Source: Chloroflexia bacterium (lineage in GTDB: Bacteria; Chloroflexota; Chloroflexia; Thermomicrobiales; UBA6265). Taken from it: a stretch of DNA of 7,733 nucleotides. Where the stretch lies: contig JACCUV010000363.1 of NCBI GenBank assembly GCA_013698495.1, forward strand, positions 1 through 7,733. Reading direction: 5' to 3'. Shown here piece by piece: positions 1 to 5,763 of this stretch (position 1 is its first letter; each line of letters starts with the position of its first letter). The notes below the pieces were generated by a model. The model saw only the letters and a list, made by a program, of their open reading frames with translations, had not been told where the DNA came from and searched no databases. The position numbers and the translations under genes are program-made.

Positions 1-2674
1 TGGTCAAGGTTCGCTTTTTCAGCTCGGTCCCGGTTGCGCCTTCGGGGTCGAGCCAGTTGCGGCGCAGGTCGTCGAGCCGGACCGCGGCCTCGCCGATCGC
101 GACGACGCGGGGATCGTCGACCGGTTCGCTGCCCGGTGGCCACGGCAGGGGGAAAGTTTCGAAGCAGGTGGTCACCTTGTATCGTGGGCGATCCTCCAGC
201 GATGTGCCCATCCGCAACGACCACATCTCGTGAACTCTGGAGTGGAGCACACCGAAGAAATAATCGTCCTCCCGTGCGAAGAGAATAATCTGACCGTCAG
301 GTAGAACGTCAGCCCCCATCCACATGAACAGTCTGTACTTGGCCACACGGGCTGTGTCTATGTATCGTTCCAACGGTTCAATGGCGTTGCGCATCTCCGG
401 TGAGTGTCGCGCCAATAACCACCATTTGTTCGCTTGCACGCTTTCACGATGTCCAATTCTAAGTGGCCTGACATTCGTCTCAACGTACTCGAACGGCTTC
501 TCATAGAGCGCCGCTTGTTCCAATGGCATGTCCACGCCGAAGTCGATGATCCATCGATTCTGAGGCCTTCGCACGATGTCAAAACCGTTTGCAAATCGTT
601 TCACAATATCTGTGTTCAGTCGCCCATTCGGATTTGGAGGTTGATTCAACATTGACTGAGCGACTTCATTGTCGATGTCGAACGGCCCCTTCATTGTGGT
701 GCCAAAGAAACCAATCCCGTGATTCTCGTGCAGATTGTGCGCGTCGGTAACGTCTGTGTCTCCAGTGAGGTCGGCGTTGATGTCCAATACTGGAAACCCG
801 TTGAGCATTTTGACCGATTCGGCGCCATCGTCGAAACCAACAATCGATATGCGAACCGCTGCACCATCGAGAATCCATGGCTCGTCAGACCATGCCATGT
901 ATATGTCGCCCGATCTCTTGATACGTTTCAACACCTCTCGACTTGCACCGCCGCGAATTGAGTTCGTTGCAAGCAACCCTGCTCGGTTTGCATCGGTCGC
1001 TTCAATTTGTGCCCGGGCCTTTTCAAAGAAGTAACAGCAGAGGTCGGCGAACCCGGGCACTCGGGTGTTGTAAACCTGAAACAGCGTTTCGATGTATTCA
1101 TCACCGAGTTCCTGGCGTACCTTGTTGCCGCCCAGGAAGGGCGGGTTGCCAATGATGTAGTCGGCCTTCGGCCAGGGCGTTTCGGTGAAACGGGGTTGGG
1201 TCGCCGCGGCGAGAGATTCCTCGGGTCGGCTGGCGCCTCCCGGCGGAATGACATTTGAGGGCGTTTCGGTGATGAGCGCGTCCTGGAGGCGGATCGTTTC
1301 CAGCGGTTCCAGGACGGGTTCCTTCCAGCCAAAGCCGTTGCCGATCATCCACTGCAGGTACCCGATCCAGATCGCGACCTGGGCCAGTTCCCGCGCCAAG
1401 GGGTCGATCTCCATCCCCAGCAGTTGCCCCGGACCGACGCCCGGCATCCGGGTCGAGAGTCCCGCCTCGGCTCCGTGCTTGATCACCTCCTTTTCCAGCG
1501 CCAGCAACCGCTCCAGCGCCACATAGAGAAAGTTCCCGGAACCGCACGCCGGATCGAGGACCTTGACCGCCGCCAGTTTCTGGAGAAAGGCGCTCTGGGT
1601 TGTCGCCAGTTTCGCCTGAACGGTCCGTCGCGACTGGGCCGTGAGCGCTTGTTCGGCCTGCTGTCGCAACGCGTCCATAGAGGCGCGGACGACGTCCCAC
1701 TTCCGGCGCAAGGGCGTCATCACGACCGGGTCGACGACGCGCTCGATGTCGCCGCGCCCGGTGTAGTGTGCCCCGAGTTGGGCCCGCTTCGCGGGATCGA
1801 GCGAGCGCTCGAACAGCGTTCCGAAAATGGCGGGCTCGATTGACGACCAGTCCATCCGCGCCGATTCGGCCAGAATCGCGATTTCGGCGGCGGTCAGCTC
1901 GAACACCTGCACGCGGCTGAACAGCCCGCCGTTGACGTGCGGCACGATTTCCATGTTGAACTCGCCGCCGGTGGCCATCGCGTTGAGCAGCTCCCTGACG
2001 TGATGCTCGAAGCGGGCCGGATACTTCGCCACGAAGTCGAGCAGCTTCGAGAAGACCCTGTTGGGCAGAATCCCGATGTCCTCGGCGAAGAGGCAGAAGA
2101 GCAATTGCATCAGGAAGTGGGCAGCTTCGCGGGGGTCGGCTCCGCGGCTACGCAGTCCGCTGGCGAGGGCGCCGAAGTGGCGAGAGGCCGCTTCGGTCAC
2201 GGCTCGCACGGTTTGCGTCGGTTTCAACGATTCGGGATCGAAGAAGGCCGCTGTCAGCACGCGCAGGCTTTCCGGGTCCGCGATCGTCGACAGCGAGACC
2301 TCGTAGATGTGCTTGACGGTGCCCGTGAAGTTAGTGTGAAGTTCGATCCGGTTGAGGTCGGAGACGATCAGCAAGGGAGGGTTTTCGAGGTCTTCCCTGT
2401 ATTGGGCGAGCTGGTCGTAGGCCGCTTTGAGGTCCTTGCCCAGACCTTTGTATTCGAGCGCGAAACGGCCCCGGTACCAGACGTCGGCCCAGCCTTGGCT
2501 GCCGCGCAGCTTGGAGGCGCCTTTCTCGAAGGTGAAGAACTCGCCTGTCGGGTCGAGGTCGGTCGGCGTCGGGTGGTTGACGAGGGCGCAGAGATCGAGG
2601 AAGTGCTCCTGCGCGGCGGTGCGTTCCTTGCGCGTGTTGGCGAGCCACTTCTTCTGGAACTCGATCGGGTTCAC
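1..2674 (-). CDS. MmeI-like (Type IIL) restriction-modification protein, C-terminus missing
   Basis: This is probably a single-chain enzyme that methylates adenine in an asymmetric DNA site and cuts unmethylated DNA. I read 891 uninterrupted codons; the frame leaves the window at base 1, so perhaps 50-100 C-terminal residues are missing. In order I see: an N-terminal nuclease domain with D64-X9-E74-Y-K76, the same spacing as the D-X9-ExK catalytic motif of MmeI; a helical linker; the SAM-binding segment GAHYT (301-305) and motif I DPACGSGNF (374-382); motif IV NPPF (510-513), typical of N6-adenine methylation; then a target recognition region (about 600-840) with NPNGR, WIIDFG and FETFPLPWP family signatures. 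The start is GTG: an in-frame TGA lies three codons upstream, and AGGA sits 9 bases before the GTG. Residues about 530-820 are encoded by clearly AT-richer DNA. A solitary BREX PglX or DISARM methyltransferase is the alternative, but the nuclease motif and the absence of partner genes favour Type IIL. Family call sure; specificity unknown. Confidence 0.9.
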   Translation of the reverse strand, partial: MNPIEFQKKWLANTRKERTAAQEHFLDLCALVNHPTPTDLDPTGEFFTFEKGASKLRGSQGWADVWYRGRFALEYKGLGKDLKAAYDQLAQYREDLENPPLLIVSDLNRIELHTNFTGTVKHIYEVSLSTIADPESLRVLTAAFFDPESLKPTQTVRAVTEAASRHFGALASGLRSRGADPREAAHFLMQLLFCLFAEDIGILPNRVFSKLLDFVAKYPARFEHHVRELLNAMATGGEFNMEIVPHVNGGLFSRVQVFELTAAEIAILAESARMDWSSIEPAIFGTLFERSLDPAKRAQLGAHYTGRGDIERVVDPVVMTPLRRKWDVVRASMDALRQQAEQALTAQSRRTVQAKLATTQSAFLQKLAAVKVLDPACGSGNFLYVALERLLALEKEVIKHGAEAGLSTRMPGVGPGQLLGMEIDPLARELAQVAIWIGYLQWMIGNGFGWKEPVLEPLETIRLQDALITETPSNVIPPGGASRPEESLAAATQPRFTETPWPKADYIIGNPPFLGGNKVRQELGDEYIETLFQVYNTRVPGFADLCCYFFEKARAQIEATDANRAGLLATNSIRGGASREVLKRIKRSGDIYMAWSDEPWILDGAAVRISIVGFDDGAESVKMLNGFPVLDINADLTGDTDVTDAHNLHENHGIGFFGTTMKGPFDIDNEVAQSMLNQPPNPNGRLNTDIVKRFANGFDIVRRPQNRWIIDFGVDMPLEQAALYEKPFEYVETNVRPLRIGHRESVQANKWWLLARHSPEMRNAIEPLERYIDTARVAKYRLFMWMGADVLPDGQIILFAREDDYFFGVLHSRVHEMWSLRMGTSLEDRPRYKVTTCFETFPLPWPPGSEPVDDPRVVAIGEAAVRLDDLRRNWLDPEGATGTELKKRTLT

Positions 2675-2683
2675 GGCGAGTCA

Positions 2684-2687
2684 TCCT
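2684..2687 (-). promoter_or_regulatory. Ribosome binding site supporting the GTG start of the MmeI-like gene
   Basis: On the minus strand AGGA lies 9 bases upstream of the GTG at 2674. An ATG at 2684 overlaps this site but is in another frame and loses all family motifs. The next in-frame ATG is only at residue 189, after the nuclease motif, so the GTG is the credible start. Confidence 0.6.
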
Positions 2688-2717
2688 GTGCGTGCGGGTC
2701 TGCGGAGCCTGCCCGTC

Positions 2718-2723
2718 ATCATA
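2718..2723 (-). promoter_or_regulatory. Possible -10 box for the MmeI-like gene
   Basis: The minus strand reads TATGAT, one mismatch from the sigma-70 consensus, 44 bases upstream of the GTG start, which would leave a leader of roughly 35 bases. I see no good -35 hexamer at the usual distance, so this is a weak call. Confidence 0.3.
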
Positions 2724-2751
2724 CCCGAATGACGCTGTCGATCACGCCATC

Positions 2752-2784
2752 TCGTAGGGGTCGACCCCGTGTCGACCCCTACGA
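2752..2784. repeat. Perfect palindrome (14-bp arms), dispersed-repeat candidate, copy 1
   Basis: Arms TCGTAGGGGTCGAC (2752-2765) and GTCGACCCCTACGA (2771-2784) are exact reverse complements around a 5-base loop CCCGT. A nested palindrome GGGGTCGACCCC lies at 2757-2768. The element shares TCGTAGGGG, GACC, CGTGTC and a final CCC, in the same order and near-identical spacing, with the minus strand of the element at 4712-4742, so the two look like members of one family. It lies between divergent genes and has no T-run, so it is unlikely to be a simple intrinsic terminator. It may be a REP-like or MITE-like remnant, or an operator. The rest of the 179-base gap (2675-2853) shows no gene. A TATCAT at 2794-2799 could be a -10 box for the ABC transporter gene, but no -35 is evident. 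Confidence 0.75.
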
Positions 2785-2853
2785 ATCTGCGCGTATCATG
2801 GATTGGTGCGAGAATCGCTCCGTCATGCGCTCCGTCCCATGAAGTGACGCCAA

Positions 2854-4584
2854 ATGTCCCTGCTGAAGCAGTTTTACGCCTACTACGCGCCGTGGAAGCG
2901 GTTGTTCTACCTTGATTTCGGCTGCGCCGTGATTTCGGGATTGCTGGAACTCGCCTTTCCGCTGGCGGTGGCCTGGTTCATCGACGATCTCCTGCCGGGC
3001 GGCAAGTGGGGACTGATCGCCGTCGCCTCGGGGGCGCTCCTCTTCATCTACCTGCTCAACACCGGCCTGATGGTGATCGTCACCTATTGGGGTCACATGC
3101 TCGGGATCAACATTGAGACCGAGTTGCGGCGCCGATCCTTCGATCACGTCCAGAAACTCTCGTTCCGATTCTTCGACAACCAGAAAACGGGGCATCTCGT
3201 CGGGCGCATCACCAAGGACCTTGAGGACATTGGCGAAGTCGCCCATCACGGTCCGGAAGACGCCTTCATCGCGATCATGACCTTCATCGGGGCCTTCGCC
3301 CTGATGTTCACGATCAACCCCCAACTCGCCCTGATCACGGCCTGCATCGTCCCCTTCACGGGTTTCGTGACGACACGCTACGGGGGCCGGATGGCGGTCA
3401 CCTGGCGCAGCCTGTTCGGGCGCGTCGGGGAGTTCAACGCCCGGATCGAGGAGAACGTCGGCGGCATCCGCGTCGTCCAGGCCTTCGCCAACGAGGATCA
3501 CGAACGCGACCTGTTCGCCAGCGACAACACCAGGTACCGCACGACCAAGCTCGACGCCTACCGGATCATGGCCGCCTCGATGTCGCTGAGTTACCTCGGG
3601 ATGCGCCTCACCCAACTCGTGGTGATGATCGCCGGGGCCTGGTTCGTGATGGAAGACGAGTTGTCGCCCGGCGGGTTCGTCAGCTTCCTGCTGCTGGTCA
3701 ACGTCTTCTTCCGGCCGGTCGAGAAGATCAACCAGATCATCGAGCTCTATCCGAAGGGGATCGCCGGGTTCAAACGCTATCTCGAACTGCTGGAAACCGA
3801 GCCTGACATCCGGAACGCGCCGGATGCGATCGAGGTCGCCAACCTGCGCGGCGAGATCCGTTACGAGAATGTCTCGTTCGGGTACACGCCGGGGCGGCCT
3901 GTCTTCGAAAACCTGAACCTGACTGTCCACGCGGGAGAGACGATCGCCTTCGTCGGCCCCTCCGGGGCGGGCAAGACGACGATCTCCTCACTGCTACCGC
4001 GCTTCTACGAGATCGATTCGGGCAGGATCACGATCGACGGGATCGATATTTCGAAGATGACGCTGGCCTCGTTGCGGCGCGAGATCGGGATCGTTCAGCA
4101 GGATGTCTTCCTCTTCGGCGGCACGGTCCGTGAGAACATCGCCTATGGCAAGCTCGACGCCTGTGACGACGAGATCGCCCTGGCGGCGCGGCGGGCGAAG
4201 CTCGACGAGGTGATCGCCGGTCTCCCGGCCGGGATGGAGACGGTGATCGGCGAGCGTGGCGTCAAGCTCTCCGGCGGGCAGAAGCAGCGGATGGCGATCG
4301 CCCGCATGTTCCTCAAGAATCCGCCGATCCTGATCCTCGACGAGGCGACCTCGGCGCTCGACACCGAAACCGAGCGCGCGATTCAGCAATCGCTGGCCGA
4401 GCTGGCGGAGGGTCGGACGACGCTGGTGATCGCGCATCGCCTGGCGACGATCCAGGGCGCGGATCGGATCGTGGTCGTCGACGAGACCGGGGTCGCCGAG
4501 CAGGGCCGCCACGACGAACTGGTGGAACTGGCCGGTATCTACAGCCGCCTCCACGAGGCCCGGTTCGGGTTATTTGCACGGTGA
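2854..4584 (+). CDS. ABC transporter half-molecule, permease fused to ATPase (exporter type)
   Basis: This is an ATP-driven membrane exporter subunit of 576 residues, the usual length for MsbA/MdlB-like half-transporters, which act as homo- or heterodimers in the cytoplasmic membrane. The N-terminal half has about six hydrophobic segments (roughly 16-43, 52-78, 134-155, 157-175, 240-266 and 271-288). The ATPase half carries Walker A GPSGAGKTT (368-376), the Q-loop IVQQD (413-417), signature LSGGQ (472-476), Walker B ILILDE (492-497), D-loop SALD (500-503) and switch His528. All catalytic elements are present, so it should be active. The ATG is the earliest start because an in-frame TGA lies three codons upstream; the ribosome binding site is weak. 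No partner half-transporter or regulator is adjacent: the neighbour on the left is divergent and the one on the right convergent. The substrate (lipid, drug or peptide) cannot be told from the sequence. Confidence 0.95.
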   Translation: MSLLKQFYAYYAPWKRLFYLDFGCAVISGLLELAFPLAVAWFIDDLLPGGKWGLIAVASGALLFIYLLNTGLMVIVTYWGHMLGINIETELRRRSFDHVQKLSFRFFDNQKTGHLVGRITKDLEDIGEVAHHGPEDAFIAIMTFIGAFALMFTINPQLALITACIVPFTGFVTTRYGGRMAVTWRSLFGRVGEFNARIEENVGGIRVVQAFANEDHERDLFASDNTRYRTTKLDAYRIMAASMSLSYLGMRLTQLVVMIAGAWFVMEDELSPGGFVSFLLLVNVFFRPVEKINQIIELYPKGIAGFKRYLELLETEPDIRNAPDAIEVANLRGEIRYENVSFGYTPGRPVFENLNLTVHAGETIAFVGPSGAGKTTISSLLPRFYEIDSGRITIDGIDISKMTLASLRREIGIVQQDVFLFGGTVRENIAYGKLDACDDEIALAARRAKLDEVIAGLPAGMETVIGERGVKLSGGQKQRMAIARMFLKNPPILILDEATSALDTETERAIQQSLAELAEGRTTLVIAHRLATIQGADRIVVVDETGVAEQGRHDELVELAGIYSRLHEARFGLFAR

Positions 4585-4755
4585 GGGCGTACCGACTGCC
4601 AACCCGGCGTAGGTGAGGATCCCGGCCATGGAGGACACCTTGACGACCGCAAAGCAGCGGTGATCCGCCCGTTTCCTGGCATGGTTACGGAACACCGCGC
4701 AATCGCCTGATGCGGGAGGACACGCAGGTCCTCCCCTACGAAAACGCTGGCCTGA
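4585..4755. other. Convergent intergenic spacer between ABC transporter and VOC genes
   Basis: No gene is supported here. The spacer holds the palindromic element at 4712-4742 and a weaker 5-bp hairpin (ACCGC at 4646-4650, GCGGT at 4657-4661). On the minus strand, the frame of the VOC gene stays open for about 60 codons beyond its stop, to a TAA at 4570-4572. The translation includes SSMAGILTYAGLAVG, which I cannot assign. No T-rich terminator is seen for either convergent gene. Confidence 0.5.
4712..4742 (-). repeat. Inverted-repeat element, dispersed-repeat candidate, copy 2
   Basis: GGGAGGAC (4714-4721) and GTCCTCCC (4728-4735) form a perfect 8-bp stem with a 6-base loop, followed by CTACGAA. 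Read on the minus strand, the element begins TCGTAGGGG, then GACC, CGTGTC and CCC, matching the palindrome at 2752-2784 in order and spacing. The stem-loop lies 44 bases beyond the VOC stop codon counting from its loop-distal edge and could also help terminate the two convergent transcripts, but neither side has a run of T. Confidence 0.65.
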
Positions 4756-5586
4756 CTAGGCGTCCACATCCTGTTCCCATTCCGGGACCTCGATCGTAGC
4801 TGCTCGCGCCAGGATCGCGAGCTTGGCGCCGTGGGTAAGGTTGTGGTCGATCGCCGAGCCTTCGCTCATGGTCGAACTGAGCGTGACCTCGACCGGGGCC
4901 TCGCCGCGACGCGCGATCGAACGGGCCAGATCCGAGTCCTTATCCTCCGATTCGAACAGCGTAATCGTGACGGTTCCGACCTTGAACGATTGCCAGCGAT
5001 TGGCCTCGGGTTGCGTGTGCGGCTCTTCCTCAAACGCGATTCCGGCCACAAGGCCATAGTCGGCGGCGGCCTGGTCGAGATCGCTCACGCCGATGAAGAT
5101 CGTATCGATCCCGATCGCGCCGTTAGCGTGGAGCGTGGCGTCACCGAATGGAACCCGCAGCGCGCGGTCGTTCGTGGAATGGCAGTAGAACGGCAGGGAA
5201 GGGTAGCGTTCGGGATCGAGCCGCAAGGTTTTCCACTCCACCATCTCACCGTCGGGACGTTTCCTGCCGCCGGGTACAGGATCGGGTACGTCGACCCCTT
5301 GCTCACGCAACCGGACCACTTCGGCATCGAGATCGGCGGTGCGCAAGGCGAAGTCGATGAATCCTTCGCCGGCTTGCAGTCGTTTCGACCAGACGGTGTC
5401 GTCCGGTTTGTTCCAGGCGATCAGCTCGAAGTACCCGCCGGCGGCGAACGCAATCAGCGCATTTTTGGTGACGGCGTTCGTATGTTCGCCGCCGGGCGAG
5501 ACCGTGAACCCGGCCGACGTGTAATCCGCAATCGCCTGATCGAGATCGTTGACGGCGATAACGACGTGATCGATGCCTGTAGCCAT
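4756..5586 (-). CDS. VOC-superfamily glyoxalase-like protein with two modules
   Basis: This is a 276-residue soluble protein of the vicinal-oxygen-chelate superfamily, closest in style to the Glyoxalase_3-like domain (IDHVVIAVNDLD at 5-16, GGEHT at 32-36, YFELIAW at 52-58). Such proteins form paired beta-alpha-beta-beta-beta modules, often around a divalent metal. Two modules are visible: about 1-138 and 157-276, beginning with the similar strings GIDHVVIAVNDLDQAIADY and GIDTIFIGVSDLDQAAADY. Plausible metal ligands of the first are His7 and Glu54; the second has Thr162 where His7 would be, but retains Glu212. The reaction is unknown: isomerase, dioxygenase, resistance and binding proteins all use this fold. 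The ATG is supported by a strong ribosome binding site. It is divergent from the GH3 gene across 177 bases and convergent with the ABC transporter gene. Confidence 0.9.
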   Translation of the reverse strand: MATGIDHVVIAVNDLDQAIADYTSAGFTVSPGGEHTNAVTKNALIAFAAGGYFELIAWNKPDDTVWSKRLQAGEGFIDFALRTADLDAEVVRLREQGVDVPDPVPGGRKRPDGEMVEWKTLRLDPERYPSLPFYCHSTNDRALRVPFGDATLHANGAIGIDTIFIGVSDLDQAAADYGLVAGIAFEEEPHTQPEANRWQSFKVGTVTITLFESEDKDSDLARSIARRGEAPVEVTLSSTMSEGSAIDHNLTHGAKLAILARAATIEVPEWEQDVDA

Positions 5587-5594
5587 GGGTCAAG

Positions 5595-5601
5595 CTCCTT
5601 T
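5595..5601 (-). promoter_or_regulatory. Strong ribosome binding site of the VOC gene
   Basis: The minus strand reads AAAGGAG 8 bases before the ATG at 5586, which fixes the start. Just upstream, CCGAA (5603-5607) and TTCGG (5612-5616) are complementary around 4 bases and could form a small hairpin in the leader; I give that no function. Confidence 0.75.
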
Positions 5602-5704
5602 GCCGAAGCGATTCGGTTTGTGTGGACTCCAGCGTACTCCACCACAGCCACTCCATACATAGCCCGCTCGTTTACGTTGACCCATACGCACGCGGGATTC
5701 GAAC

Positions 5705-5726
5705 AAGCGCCGGCCAAGCGCCGGCC
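5705..5726 (+). repeat. Tandem 11-bp repeat upstream of the GH3 gene
   Basis: AAGCGCCGGCC occurs twice head to tail (5705-5715 and 5716-5726), ending 37 bases before the GH3 start codon. Each copy contains the palindrome GCCGGC. It could be a regulator-binding site or a chance slippage product. The rest of the divergent region 5587-5763 has no gene; TTGACC at 5677-5682 resembles a -35 box but lacks a matching -10. Confidence 0.5.
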
Positions 5727-5750
5727 CAGGACACACGACGTTGAAGCAGC

Positions 5751-5756
5751 GAGGGA
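5751..5756 (+). promoter_or_regulatory. Ribosome binding site of the GH3 gene
   Basis: GAGGGA lies 7 bases before the ATG at 5764 and supports that start, which also gives the N-terminal length expected for the family. Confidence 0.6.
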
Positions 5757-5763
5757 ACAATCG

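Noticed and set aside
1..2674. BREX (PglX) or DISARM methyltransferase
   Set aside because: No helicase, PglZ, BrxC or DrmA/B-type gene is in the window, and the right-hand neighbour is an ABC exporter. The N-terminal D-X9-ExK motif fits Type IIL better. Genes left of base 1 are unseen, so this is not fully excluded.
2331..2684. ATG-started frame beginning at 2684 as the true start of the left-hand gene
   Set aside because: It is out of frame with the methyltransferase and gives an Arg/Pro-rich product. The GTG frame carries the nuclease motif and every methyltransferase motif.
1937..2842. A 301-codon open frame on the plus strand opposite the MmeI-like gene
   Set aside because: It lies antisense to the conserved nuclease and helical region, has low-complexity Glu/Val/Gly/Arg composition and no family signature.
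2779..3930. A 383-codon open frame on the minus strand opposite the ABC transporter gene
   Set aside because: It is antisense to a gene with all ABC motifs. Its product is rich in Asp, Glu, Arg, Val and Pro with no recognisable domain, as expected of a GC-rich shadow frame.
4714..4735. Intrinsic terminator shared by the convergent ABC and VOC genes
   Set aside because: The stem is strong, but neither strand has a T-run after it, and its similarity to the element at 2752-2784, which lies between divergent genes, points to a repeat family and away from a dedicated terminator.
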